Shown here in pieces: positions 49,301 through 58,035 of a DNA stretch of 64,000 nucleotides. The position numbers and the translations under genes were made by a program. How positions within the stretch are numbered: position 1 is the stretch's first letter; each line of letters opens with the position of its first letter. Source of the stretch: Microbacterium sulfonylureivorans (lineage in GTDB: Bacteria > Actinomycetota > Actinomycetes > Actinomycetales > Microbacteriaceae); NCBI RefSeq assembly GCF_003999995.1, contig NZ_RJAD01000003.1, forward strand, positions 124,001 through 188,000, written 5' to 3'. The notes beneath the pieces were generated by a model, which was not told where the DNA came from, ran no database searches, and saw nothing but the letters and a program-made list of their open reading frames with translations.

Positions 49301-50601
49301 AACCCGATCCCCCGCAGCCATACGTCGACGCGGATGCGCTCGTTGTGCGAGTGCAGCGCGTCGCGCTCGGCGCGGGTGAGGTGGAACGGGGTGAAGCGGT
49401 ACACGTGGTCCGAGATCGCGGTGAACCAGCGGCTGTCGCTCGCGCCCAGCTGCAGGTAAGGCGTCGTCACGACGTCGTCGCCGAGTGACTCGCCGACGGC
49501 GGTCGCCAGGCGCCGCCACGCGTCGCCCTGCCAGGGCGACACGGGCGACGGGTCGGAGCCGTGCCGCACCTCGAGCTCCACCGCGGGGTCGGCGATCACG
49601 CGCCGGGCTCGTGCGGCGGCGCCTTCGACGGTGTCGCCCGTGAGCAGACGGATGTTGACGGATGCCTTCGCCGTGGTCGCGAGCACGTTCTCGCCCGGTG
49701 CGCCGCTCAGCTCGGTGGCGACGGCGGTCGTGCGCACGATGGCGTTCATCTCGGGGCCGAGTCTCGAGAAGACGGCCGCGACGAGCGGGCCCGTGACCGC
49801 CAGGCTGCGCAGCACCGAGCGCAGCGGCTGCGGCGCGTGCGGCGCGATCGTCGAGAGCATCGCGCGCACCGGCGGCGCGAGCCGCGTCGGAAACGGATGC
49901 CGGTGGAGGCGGTCGATGGCCCGCGCGAGCCGGGCGGTGGCCGGCACCGCGGGCGGGGTGGACGCGTGCCCGCCGCCCTCGCGCGCGGTGAGCAGCAGGG
50001 TCATGACGCCGCGCTCGGCGACCCCCACCATCGCCGTCGGCACGGTCACGCCGGGGATGACCCCCTCGACGACGGCGCCGCCTTCGTCGAGGACGAGCGC
50101 CGGACGGATGCCGCGTCCCCGCAGCACCTCGACCATCGCCCGCGCCCCGCCGCCGGCGGTCTCCTCGTTGTGTCCGAATGCGAGGTACACGTCGCGCGCC
50201 GGGCGGAAACCCCCCGTCGCGAGCTGCTCGACCGCCTCGAGGACGGCGACGAGCGCGCCCTTGTCGTCGATCGCGCCGCGCGCGTGGATCGAGGCATCCG
50301 CCCCCTCGCCCACGATGTCGGCGGCGAAGGGGTCGGTGTCCCACTCGGACGCGACGACCGGCACCACGTCGATGTGCGCCATGAGCACGAGCGGATCGGA
50401 TGCCTCCGCCCCGGCCCAGCGGAACAGCAGCGAGTGACCGTCGACGATCTCGCGCTCGAGCGTCGCGTGCACGGCAGGGTACAGACGCTCGAGCGCAGCC
50501 TGGAAGGCATCGAACGTCTCCCAGTCGACCTCGGACTCGTCGGCGTGCGACACCGTCGGGATGCGCAGGAGCTCACGGAAGCGGTCGACGGGGGAGGTCA
50601 C
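49273..50601 (-). CDS. M20-family metallopeptidase (carboxypeptidase S/PM20D1-like)
   Basis: A 442-residue zinc exopeptidase. Motifs: MAHIDVVPV (metal His), ARGAIDDKGALVA (bridging Asp), FGHNEETAGGGA (catalytic Glu pair) and GASDSRWF. The large-substrate features fit the PM20D1/CPS1 branch, which also includes N-acyl amino acid hydrolases. Start GTG 50601 follows TAGGCT by six nucleotides. It is convergent with metY and divergent from the Gfo/Idh gene. Confidence 0.88.
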   Translation of the reverse strand: MTSPVDRFRELLRIPTVSHADESEVDWETFDAFQAALERLYPAVHATLEREIVDGHSLLFRWAGAEASDPLVLMAHIDVVPVVASEWDTDPFAADIVGEGADASIHARGAIDDKGALVAVLEAVEQLATGGFRPARDVYLAFGHNEETAGGGARAMVEVLRGRGIRPALVLDEGGAVVEGVIPGVTVPTAMVGVAERGVMTLLLTAREGGGHASTPPAVPATARLARAIDRLHRHPFPTRLAPPVRAMLSTIAPHAPQPLRSVLRSLAVTGPLVAAVFSRLGPEMNAIVRTTAVATELSGAPGENVLATTAKASVNIRLLTGDTVEGAAARARRVIADPAVELEVRHGSDPSPVSPWQGDAWRRLATAVGESLGDDVVTTPYLQLGASDSRWFTAISDHVYRFTPFHLTRAERDALHSHNERIRVDVWLRGIGFYRALLSAS

Positions 50602-50607
50602 GCACCG

Positions 50608-50613
50608 AGCCTA
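50608..50613 (-). promoter_or_regulatory. -10 element of the M20 peptidase gene
   Basis: TAGGCT on the minus strand, six nucleotides before GTG 50601. Confidence 0.45.
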
Positions 50614-50683
50614 TTCCGCGGCGGCGGCGCCGTTCGCGGCCTCGTGGCGACCCCGTGAGACCCCGGACGCCCGGGGCGGTCGC

Positions 50684-50689
50684 TACGCT
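50684..50689 (+). promoter_or_regulatory. -10 element of the Gfo/Idh/MocA gene
   Basis: TACGCT lies six nucleotides before ATG 50696; no ribosome-binding site is seen. Confidence 0.45.
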
Positions 50690-50695
50690 CGGGAC

Positions 50696-51700
50696 ATGAC
50701 GTCCGCTTCCTCCCCCTCGCCCGGCCTGCGCTGGGGCATCCTCGGCCCGGGCGGCATCGCCCGCGCGTTCGCCGCCGACCTCCGGACCGCCGGCCTCGAC
50801 CTCGTGGCGGTCGGATCGCGCAGTGTCGATTCCGCCGCCGCCTTCGCCGCGGACTTCGATGTCGCGCACGTGCACGGCTCGTACGAGTCCCTCGTCTCCG
50901 ACCCCGACATCGACATCGTCTACATCGCCACTCCGCACCCGTTCCACGCCGAGCAGGCGATCCTCGCCCTCGAGCACGGCAAGCACGTCCTCGTCGAGAA
51001 GCCCTTCACCCTCACCGCCGACGAGGCCGCCGCCGTGCGCGATGTCGCCGTCGAGCGCGGGCTCCTGGCCATGGAGGCGATGTGGACGCGGTATCTGCCG
51101 CACATGGCCCGTATCCGCGAGATCGTCGCCGCCGGGACGCTCGGCGAGATCCGCGTCGTGATGGCCGACCACACCCAGCGGATCTCGAGCGACCCCGCGC
51201 ACCGCCTCAACGACCTCGCACTCGGCGGCGGCGCACTCCTCGATCTCGGCATCTACCCGCTCTCCTTCGCGTGGGACATCCTGGGCGAGCCGCTGACGAT
51301 CGCCGCGTCGGCGCGCCTGGGTGAGACCGGCGCCGACACGGAGGTCGCCACGATCATGTCGCACGTCTCGGGCGCCCTCTCGACGTCGATCTCGGCATCC
51401 CGCTCAGCCGGTCCGAACACGGCCCACATCGTCGGCACCGAGGCCCGGATCGACATCGACCGCGTCTGGTACAGCGCGACGTCGTTCCGCGTGATCGCGC
51501 CGGACGGCGAGGTGCTCGAGGACTACGTGTCCGACATCCAGGGTCGCGGGATGCAGTACCAGGCGCTGGCCGCGGAGCGGATCATCGCCGCGGGACTGAC
51601 CGACAGCGACCTCCTGCCGATCGACGAGACCGTGGCGATCATGGCGACCCTCGACGAGGTGCGCGAGCACGTCGGCGTCCGCTACCCCCAGGAGGACTGA
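50696..51700 (+). CDS. Gfo/Idh/MocA-family oxidoreductase
   Basis: A 334-residue NAD(P)-dependent dehydrogenase of the dihydrodiol/glucose-fructose oxidoreductase group. The Rossmann motif is GILGPGGIARAFA (14-26), the family motif is VEKPFTL (near 103), followed by MEAMWTRYLPH as in trans-1,2-dihydrobenzene-1,2-diol dehydrogenases, and catalytic-site GGGALLDLGIYP. Substrates are usually sugars, inositols or cyclic diols; not specified here. The NYN gene starts two nucleotides after its stop, so the two are co-transcribed. Confidence 0.88.
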   Translation: MTSASSPSPGLRWGILGPGGIARAFAADLRTAGLDLVAVGSRSVDSAAAFAADFDVAHVHGSYESLVSDPDIDIVYIATPHPFHAEQAILALEHGKHVLVEKPFTLTADEAAAVRDVAVERGLLAMEAMWTRYLPHMARIREIVAAGTLGEIRVVMADHTQRISSDPAHRLNDLALGGGALLDLGIYPLSFAWDILGEPLTIAASARLGETGADTEVATIMSHVSGALSTSISASRSAGPNTAHIVGTEARIDIDRVWYSATSFRVIAPDGEVLEDYVSDIQGRGMQYQALAAERIIAAGLTDSDLLPIDETVAIMATLDEVREHVGVRYPQED

Positions 51701-51701
51701 C

Positions 51702-52976
51702 ATGCCCGACCTGCAGAACCCCCGCGTTGCCGTGTACCTCGACTTCGACAACATCGTCATGAGCTGGTACGACCGCGTCCACGGGAAGAACTCCTACTCC
51801 CGCGACCGGCAGAGGATCATCTCGGATGCCTCGGACCCCGAGATCGGCGAGCGTCTCACGGCCGCCACGATCGACGTCGGGGCGATCATCGACTTCGCCG
51901 CGTCCTTCGGCACGCTGGTCCTCACGCGGGCCTACGCCGACTGGTCGTCGCCCGTCAACGCGGTCTACCGCTCGCAGCTCGTCGCCCGCGCGGTCGACCT
52001 GGTTCAGCTCTTCCCCGCCGCGGCGTACGCCAAGAACGGGGCGGACATCCGCCTCGCCGTCGACACCGTCGAGGACATGTTCCGCCTCCCCGATCTCACG
52101 CACGTCGTGATCGTCGCCGGCGACTCGGACTACGTCCCGCTCGCGCAGCGGTGCAAGCGCCTCGGCCGCTACGTGGTCGGCGTCGGGGTGGCCGGCTCCA
52201 CCGCGAAGTCCCTCGCCGCCGCGTGCGACGAGTTCGAGGCGTACGACTCGCTGCCCGGCGTCCCTCGCGTGGTGCGTGTGCCGGCGCGCGCGGCCAGGCC
52301 GGCCGACGCGACGGAGGCGACGACCGACGCCGCGCCCGACAAGGGTCGCGAGAAGGCTCCGGCCAAGGCCGCTTCGCAGACGCGCACCGCGAAGGCGAAG
52401 GGACGTGCCGCCGCAGCGGCACCGGCCGACGCGGGCGCGGAGGCGGGGGCCGCCGAAGCGGCAGCATCCGCGTCGGGGGGTCGCCGGGGCGGGACGAAGG
52501 CGGCTGCGAAGGCGGATGCCTCCCCCGCCGCCGAGTCCGCGGCATCCGCGGCGTCCGGCTCGGCCGAGGGCGCCGTGCCCGGTTCCGTCACCGCGGTCGA
52601 GGCCGCTCCCACCGAGCCCCCCGCCGCCACGACGCCCCCGAAGCGCACGAACCGCCGGGTCTCGTCGAAGAGCCTGCAGGCGCAGGCCGAGGCGCCCGTG
52701 CCGGACCCGGCGCCGGCTGCCGAAGAGCCCGACGAGGATCCGCAGGAGACCGCGACGCGGCTCCTGGAGCGCGCCCTGCGACTCGGTCACGACAAGAACG
52801 ACGATTCGGAGTGGCTGCACAGCTCGGCGGTGAAGACGCACATGCGGCGCATGGATCCGTCGTTCAGCGAGAAGGCCCTCGGCTACCGCTCGTTCAACGA
52901 CTTCGTGAAGGCGCGCGAATCCATCGCCGAGCTCGAGGAGTCGGGCCACGAGCGCCTGGTGCGCCTGCGCGAGTAG
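51702..52976 (+). CDS. NYN-domain ribonuclease-like protein with C-terminal OST-HTH/LOTUS domain
   Basis: A 424-residue protein in three parts. Residues 1-185 form a NYN/PIN-like nuclease domain with VYLDFDNIV (D14, D16), acidic ADIRLAVD and IVAGDSDYVPL near 137-148, the metal-binding set of this fold. Residues about 190-340 are a low-complexity Ala/Lys/Pro linker, basic enough to bind nucleic acid. Residues about 345-424 look like an OST-HTH/LOTUS domain (FSEKALGYRSFNDFVKAR). This pairing is known in bacterial and eukaryotic RNA-regulating proteins. AGGAGG precedes ATG 51702. Confidence 0.85.
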   Translation: MPDLQNPRVAVYLDFDNIVMSWYDRVHGKNSYSRDRQRIISDASDPEIGERLTAATIDVGAIIDFAASFGTLVLTRAYADWSSPVNAVYRSQLVARAVDLVQLFPAAAYAKNGADIRLAVDTVEDMFRLPDLTHVVIVAGDSDYVPLAQRCKRLGRYVVGVGVAGSTAKSLAAACDEFEAYDSLPGVPRVVRVPARAARPADATEATTDAAPDKGREKAPAKAASQTRTAKAKGRAAAAAPADAGAEAGAAEAAASASGGRRGGTKAAAKADASPAAESAASAASGSAEGAVPGSVTAVEAAPTEPPAATTPPKRTNRRVSSKSLQAQAEAPVPDPAPAAEEPDEDPQETATRLLERALRLGHDKNDDSEWLHSSAVKTHMRRMDPSFSEKALGYRSFNDFVKARESIAELEESGHERLVRLRE

Positions 52977-52988
52977 ACGGCGCTCCAG

Positions 52989-53093
52989 CTAGACGCGCGC
53001 GAGGAACTCCAGCCTCCCGGCGTTGAACGCCTTGGGCTGCTCGATGTCGGCGGCGTGTCCGTCGTTCTCGATGACGGCGGACTCTCCCCGCGG
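52989..53093 (-). pseudogene. 3' remnant of an alpha/beta-hydrolase gene
   Basis: On the minus strand the frame ending in a stop at 52989 reads VIENDGHAADIEQPKAFN followed by LEFLARV. This matches the C-terminal strand and helix of alpha/beta hydrolases such as 3-oxoadipate enol-lactonase, including the catalytic His in GHAADIEQP. No hydrolase sequence is found upstream, where the MHS gene promoter begins, so only about 35 codons survive. The 294-bp gap 52977-53270 holds this remnant and the promoter below. Confidence 0.6.
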
Positions 53094-53160
53094 CGCGAGC
53101 GCGGCCGACGCCGCCGCGTGTGTGCTCGGCCAGAACCGAGTCCGATGCTGACGCCGGCAC

Positions 53161-53216
53161 GTGAGGGGATTCTCACACGCGCCGCCTTGAAACCTGAATC
53201 TGCCGTCATGTATCGT
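53161..53216 (+). promoter_or_regulatory. Promoter region of the MHS transporter gene with inverted repeat
   Basis: -35 TTGAAA (53187-53192), 18-nt spacer, -10 TATCGT (53211-53216). Just upstream is the inverted repeat GTGAG-GGGATT-CTCAC (53161-53176), a possible operator. Confidence 0.6.
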
Positions 53217-53270
53217 CGGCCGGACGGCACCGACCGCCGTGTCCCGCGCTCTACAAGGAGGTATCAGCGC

Positions 53271-54641
53271 ATGGCTTCCGCCACAGCATCCCCCGAGAAG
53301 CAGTCCAGTCTCCGCCGCGTCGTCACCGCGTCGATGGCCGGCACCGTCGTCGAGTGGTACGAGTTCTTCCTCTACGCCACCGCCGCGACGCTGGTGTTCA
53401 ACCAGATCATGTTCCCGCCGTCCGACGATCCCTACACGCCCATCATCGCGGCGCTCACGACGTACGCCGTCGGATTCATCGCACGGCCTCTCGGCGGCAT
53501 CGTGTTCGGCCACTTCGGAGACAAGTACGGCCGCAAGAAGCTGCTGCAGCTCGCGATCATCCTCGTCGGCGTCGCGACCTTCCTGATGGGATGCCTCCCC
53601 ACCTTCGACCAGATCGGCTACTGGGCCGTCGGGCTCCTGCTCTTCCTGCGCTTCGCCCAGGGCTTCGCCGTCGGCGGCGAGTGGGGCGGCGCCGTGCTGC
53701 TCGTGTCCGAGCACTCGCCCGACCGCACCCGCGGGTTCTGGGCGTCGTTCCCGCAGGCGGCCGTGCCCCTCGGCAACCTGATCGCGACGATCGTGCTCCT
53801 CGTGCTCAGCAACGTCCTCTCGCCCGAGGCTTTCCTCTCCTGGGGATGGCGCGTCGCGTTCTGGCTGTCCGTCGTCATCGTCGCCGTCGGGTACTACATC
53901 CGCACGAAGATCACCGATGCGCCGATCTTCCTCGAGGTGCAGAAGCAGGTCGAGGCCGAGAAGCACCTGCGCTACGGCGTGCTCGAGGTCATCAAGCGCT
54001 ACCCCCGAGGCGTCCTCACCGCGATGGGCCTGCGGTTCGCGGAGAACATCATGTACTACCTCGTCGTGACGTTCTCGATCGTGTACCTCCGGACGGCGCT
54101 GCAGCTCGACGTGACCGCGATCCTCGGCTACCTCGTCATCGCGCACATCGTCCACATGCTGGTCATCCCGCCGATCGGCGCGCTCGCGGACCGCATCGGC
54201 CGCAAGCCCGTGTACTTCATCGGCACGGTGCTCGCCGCGACCTGGGGCTTCATCGCGTTCCCGATGTTCGACACCCGCAGCCCGATCGTCGTCATCCTCG
54301 CGATCTGCCTCGGCCTCGTCATCCATGCGTTCATGTACGCGCCGCAGCCGGCGATCATGTCGGAGATGTTCCCGACGCGAATGCGCTACTCGGGCGTCTC
54401 CCTCGGCTACCAGGTGACCTCGATCATCGCGGGTTCGCTCGCCCCGATCATCGCGACCGCCCTCCTCGCCGAGTACGGCACGTGGCAGCCGGTCGCGATC
54501 TACCTGGCCCTCGCCGCCGCCGTCACGCTCGTGGCGGTCGTGTCGATGCGTGAGACGAAGGGGTCGTCGCTGCACGACCTCGACCGCGTCGACGAGGAGA
54601 GGCTCGCCGCCGACAAGGACGCCGATCGCGCCACGGTGTGA
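53271..54641 (+). CDS. MFS transporter, metabolite:H+ symporter (MHS) family
   Basis: A 456-residue, 12-helix carrier of the ShiA/KgtP/ProP group. Signatures: GTVVEWYEFFLYATAATLVF in helix 1, RPLGGIVFGHFGDKYGRKK, and RFAQGFAVGGEWGGAVLLVSEH. MHS members take up dicarboxylates, shikimate, betaine or aromatic acids by proton symport. ATG 53271 has an excellent AAGGAGGT (53256-53263) and a real 5' leader, unlike most neighbours. The hydrolase remnant upstream suggests the substrate may once have been tied to aromatic or ester catabolism. Confidence 0.88.
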   Translation: MASATASPEKQSSLRRVVTASMAGTVVEWYEFFLYATAATLVFNQIMFPPSDDPYTPIIAALTTYAVGFIARPLGGIVFGHFGDKYGRKKLLQLAIILVGVATFLMGCLPTFDQIGYWAVGLLLFLRFAQGFAVGGEWGGAVLLVSEHSPDRTRGFWASFPQAAVPLGNLIATIVLLVLSNVLSPEAFLSWGWRVAFWLSVVIVAVGYYIRTKITDAPIFLEVQKQVEAEKHLRYGVLEVIKRYPRGVLTAMGLRFAENIMYYLVVTFSIVYLRTALQLDVTAILGYLVIAHIVHMLVIPPIGALADRIGRKPVYFIGTVLAATWGFIAFPMFDTRSPIVVILAICLGLVIHAFMYAPQPAIMSEMFPTRMRYSGVSLGYQVTSIIAGSLAPIIATALLAEYGTWQPVAIYLALAAAVTLVAVVSMRETKGSSLHDLDRVDEERLAADKDADRATV

Positions 54642-54646
54642 CCGAC

Positions 54647-54688
54647 GAGCGGATGCCTCGCCCTCACGCCGGGGCGGGGCATCCGCTC
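54647..54688 (+). terminator. Terminator hairpin after the MHS transporter gene
   Basis: Arms GAGCGGATGCC (54647-54657) and GGCATCCGCTC (54678-54688) are perfectly complementary, extended inward by CGCCC/GGGCG. It lies just past the stop at 54641. Both arms contain the over-represented heptamer GGATGCC/GGCATCC. No T-tract follows. Confidence 0.65.
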
Positions 54689-54762
54689 ACCGCCGCCCCG
54701 CGGCGGCAGGAAGGCGACGGATGCCCCGATCCCACGCCCAGCCCGGGAAAACGGGCGTCCGG

Positions 54763-54768
54763 TACAGT
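54763..54768 (+). promoter_or_regulatory. -10 element of the ROK regulator gene
   Basis: TACAGT lies seven nucleotides before GTG 54776. Confidence 0.45.
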
Positions 54769-54775
54769 GTCGTCT

Positions 54776-55963
54776 GTGGCACGCCGTAACCCGCCGCCGG
54801 GTTCCCAGACCTCGCTCCGCGAGGCCAATCGCGCGCGCCTGGTGGAGTCGCTCAAGCGCCACGGCCGGCTGACCCAGGTCGAGCTCGCAGGCAGCACCGG
54901 GCTCTCCCCCGCGACGGTGTCGAACATCGTCAAGGAGCTGACGGCCTCGGGGCTGCTGCACACCTCGTTCACCTCGCGCAGCGGTCGCCGCGCCACCCTC
55001 GTGTCGCTGGCACGCCAGCTCGGGCTCGTCGCGGGCGTGCACTTCAGCTCGCGGCAGCTTCACATCGCGATCGCCGACACCGCCCGCGCGATCGTCACCC
55101 AGTCCTCGCTCCCGCTCGCGCTGGACCACCGCCACGACGCCGAGCTCGACCGCCTGAGCCTGCTGCTCGGCGACATGATGGAGTCGCTCGGCGGATCGCT
55201 GTCCGACCTCCTCGCCGTCGGCCTCGCCCTTCCCGCCCCGATCGATCCCCGTACCGGGATGGTCTCGACGCCGGGCCTGCTGCGCGGCTGGGAGGGCGTC
55301 GACCTCGCCGCCAGCCTGTCCGCCCGCATCGGACGGCCGGTGTTCGTCGACAGCGAGGCGAACCTCGGCGGGCTCGCCGAGGCGCGCGAGGGCAACGGGC
55401 GCGAGGCATCGTCGTCGGTCTTCATCCGCGTCGGCCACACCATCAGCGCCGGGCTTATCGTCGGCGGCGATCTCTTCCGCGGGGTCAACGGCAAGGCCGG
55501 CCAGATCGGGCACGTCACGATCGACGAGAACGGCCCCATCTGCCGCTGCAGCAACCGCGGCTGCCTCGAGACCTATGCCGGCGGACCCGCCCTGCTGTCG
55601 CTGTTCCCGCCGAGCGAGGGCATGCAGCGTCTCGGCGACCTGCTCCAGGCGGCCGAGGCGGGCGACGGCAGCTCGAGACGCGTGATCGCCGACGCCGGAC
55701 GCCACATCGGCATCGCGGCGGCGAGCCTGTGCAACCTGTTCGACCCCGAGCTCATCATCATGGGCGGCGAGCTCGCCCAGGCGGGCGAGATCCTCATGGC
55801 CCCGATGCGGCACTCGCTCGAGCGCACGGCGCTGCCGTCGGCCGGCGGGCTCCCCGAGATCGTCGGCGCCTCGTTCGGCGAGTGGGCGGAGACCCGCGGC
55901 GCCATCGCCATCGCCCTCGACCACGTGACGGTGGACGCGCAAGCACTCCCGTTCTCGGCCTAG
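54776..55963 (+). CDS. ROK-family transcriptional regulator
   Basis: A 395-residue NagC/XylR-type regulator. An N-terminal winged HTH (VESLKRHGRLTQVELA, then SPATVSNIVKEL, about 22-65) is followed by a ROK domain with the zinc motif CRCSNRGCLETYAGG near 255-269 and sugar-kinase-like GLALPAPIDP and GQIGHVTID. I chose GTG 54776 because it follows the -10 directly and gives the normal family N-terminus. The first sugar importer begins 3 nt past its stop, so it probably controls that importer in response to the imported sugar. Confidence 0.9.
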   Translation: MARRNPPPGSQTSLREANRARLVESLKRHGRLTQVELAGSTGLSPATVSNIVKELTASGLLHTSFTSRSGRRATLVSLARQLGLVAGVHFSSRQLHIAIADTARAIVTQSSLPLALDHRHDAELDRLSLLLGDMMESLGGSLSDLLAVGLALPAPIDPRTGMVSTPGLLRGWEGVDLAASLSARIGRPVFVDSEANLGGLAEAREGNGREASSSVFIRVGHTISAGLIVGGDLFRGVNGKAGQIGHVTIDENGPICRCSNRGCLETYAGGPALLSLFPPSEGMQRLGDLLQAAEAGDGSSRRVIADAGRHIGIAAASLCNLFDPELIIMGGELAQAGEILMAPMRHSLERTALPSAGGLPEIVGASFGEWAETRGAIAIALDHVTVDAQALPFSA

Positions 55964-55966
55964 CTC

Positions 55967-57064
55967 GTGGCGATGTCGGGATCCGGGCGAGAAGCTCTGG
56001 AGAAGTCGATCGGGCGCGTCGCTGCGGCGGCGGCGCTCGGGGCGGTGCTGGCGACCGTGATCGTCGCCTGCGCGGCCGGACCCGCACAGCCGTCCCGCAC
56101 CGACCGCGACGCGGTCGCCCTCCTGCTGCCCGACGCGAACACAGCTCGCTACGACACGTTCGACCGTCCCTTCTTTCAGGCGCGCGTCGCCGAGCTCGGC
56201 GACTACGAGGTGCTGTACGCGAACGCCGACGCGGACGCCGCGAAGCAGCAGCAGCAGGCCGAGTCCGCCCTCGCGGCGGGCGCGGGCGTGCTCGTGCTCG
56301 ATCCCGTCGACGCCAACGCCGCGGTCAGCATCGTGACGGCCGCCAACGCGCAGGGCGTTCCGGTGATCTCGTACGACCGGCTCATCGCCGGCGGCGATCT
56401 GGCGTACTACGTCTCTTTCGACAACGAGAAGGTCGGCGAACTGCAGGCCACCGCGTTCGTCGAAGCCCTGGAGGCGGCCGGCGGCGCTGACGGCATCCTC
56501 ATGGTCAACGGCTCCCCCACCGACAGCAACGCCGCGCTGTTCCGCGAGGGAGCCCACCGCGTCATCGACGAGAGCGGACTCCGCGTCCTCGCGGAGTACG
56601 ACACCCCCGGCTGGAATCCCGACAGGGCGCAGGATTGGGTCGCCGGACAGATCGCGCAGTACCACGACGAGATCGCGGGCGTGTACGCCGCCAACGACGC
56701 CACGGCCGGCGGCGCCGTGTCGGCCCTGAAGGCGGCGAACGTCGATCCCTTCCCGATCGTGACAGGACAGGATGCCGAGCTCGCGGCGCTGCAGCGGATC
56801 GTCTCGGGCGACCAGTACATGACCGTGTACAAGGCGATCAAGCCGCAGGCGGAGCTCGCCGCGGAAGTCGCCGTCGCGCTCCTGAACGGCGAGGAGGTCA
56901 CGGCACCGATGGAGACGAACGGCGTTCCCACCACCCTGCTCGACCCCGTTGCGGTTACCGTCGACGAGATCCTCGACACGGTCGTGGCCGACGGGTTCTG
57001 GAGCGTTTCCGACATCTGCACGCCGCAGTACGCCGATGCGTGCGAAGCGGCGGGCATCAGGTAG
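55967..57064 (+). CDS. Sugar ABC transporter substrate-binding lipoprotein, set 1 (XylF/RbsB-like)
   Basis: A 365-residue periplasmic-binding-protein-1-type receptor. The lipobox is VIVAC (Cys35). The fold signatures are VALLLPDANTARYDTFD, the segment VLDPVDANAAVSIVTAANAQG, VPVISYDRLI and YVSFDNEKVGELQA, which match xylose-binding XylF-like proteins. GTG 55967 or ATG 55973 may be the start; neither has a clear ribosome-binding site, but the gene lies directly behind the ROK gene and may be coupled to it. It is paralogous to the second set's receptor. Confidence 0.88.
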   Translation: MAMSGSGREALEKSIGRVAAAAALGAVLATVIVACAAGPAQPSRTDRDAVALLLPDANTARYDTFDRPFFQARVAELGDYEVLYANADADAAKQQQQAESALAAGAGVLVLDPVDANAAVSIVTAANAQGVPVISYDRLIAGGDLAYYVSFDNEKVGELQATAFVEALEAAGGADGILMVNGSPTDSNAALFREGAHRVIDESGLRVLAEYDTPGWNPDRAQDWVAGQIAQYHDEIAGVYAANDATAGGAVSALKAANVDPFPIVTGQDAELAALQRIVSGDQYMTVYKAIKPQAELAAEVAVALLNGEEVTAPMETNGVPTTLLDPVAVTVDEILDTVVADGFWSVSDICTPQYADACEAAGIR

Positions 57065-57096
57065 GGTCCTGACCTTGGCGAGGAGGGCATGACGGG

Positions 57097-58035
57097 ATGT
57101 CGATGACACAGCCGCGGGCAGGACGCTCGCGCCAGCGCGTGCTGACCATGCACGGGATCGGCAAGCACTTCGGGGCCGTCCGGGCCCTCACCGACGTCGA
57201 CTTCTGGGTCAACGAGGGCGAGGTGGTCGCACTCGTCGGCGACAACGGCGCGGGCAAGTCGACGCTCGTGAAGGTGCTGGCAGGCGTGCACGCCCCGGAT
57301 GCCGGGACCATCGAATGGGGCGGCGAGCCGGTCGACATCCACAGCCCGGCCGACGCTCAGGAGATGGGCATCGCGACGATCTTCCAGGACCTTGCGCTGT
57401 GCGACAACCTCGACGTCGTCGCGAACCTCTGGCTCGGGCGCGAGCTCATCGAGGGCGGCGCGCTCGACGAGGTCGAGATGGAGCAGCGCACGTGGACCCT
57501 GCTGCGCGAGCTGTCGGCGAAGATCCCGTCGGTGCGGATCCCCGTCGCCTCGCTCTCGGGTGGGCAGCGCCAGACCGTCGCGATCGCGCGGTCGCTCATC
57601 GGCGATCCGCGCGTGGTCATCCTCGACGAACCGACCGCCGCGCTCGGCGTCGCACAGACGGCGGAGGTGCTCAACCTCATCGAGCGACTCCGCGAGCGCG
57701 GCCACGGGGTCGTCCTGATCAGCCACAACATGGCGGACGTCATGGCCGTCGCGGACCGCGTCGTGGTGCTGCGGCTCGGCCGCAACAACGGCGTGTACAA
57801 CGTCGCCGAGGTCACGAGCGAGATCCTCATCGCCGCCATCACCGGGGCCGCCGACAACGCCGTGACGCGACGGGCGACGACCGTGCGCGCGACGATCGAC
57901 GCGTCGGAGCGACCGCCGGCCGACACCGACGAGGGAGAGGCCGACGCGGGTGCTCAAGACTCAGGCGATGCCGAGATAATCCGCATGACGTCGGCACGCT
58001 CGCGCCGCTCCACCGATCCGCGAGGTCGCAAGTGA
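57097..58035 (+). CDS. Sugar ABC transporter ATPase, set 1 (single ABC domain)
   Basis: A 312-residue ATPase with Walker A GDNGAGKST (48-56), Q-loop IFQDLALCDNLDVVANLWLG, signature LSGGQRQT near 153-160, Walker B VVILDEPTAALG and H-loop ISHNM. XylG/RbsA relatives normally have two ABC domains in about 500 residues; this has one, like FrcA, so a homodimer is expected. About 45 low-complexity acidic/Arg residues are added at the C-terminus. ATG 57097 has AGGAGGG upstream. Confidence 0.9.
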   Translation: MSMTQPRAGRSRQRVLTMHGIGKHFGAVRALTDVDFWVNEGEVVALVGDNGAGKSTLVKVLAGVHAPDAGTIEWGGEPVDIHSPADAQEMGIATIFQDLALCDNLDVVANLWLGRELIEGGALDEVEMEQRTWTLLRELSAKIPSVRIPVASLSGGQRQTVAIARSLIGDPRVVILDEPTAALGVAQTAEVLNLIERLRERGHGVVLISHNMADVMAVADRVVVLRLGRNNGVYNVAEVTSEILIAAITGAADNAVTRRATTVRATIDASERPPADTDEGEADAGAQDSGDAEIIRMTSARSRRSTDPRGRK

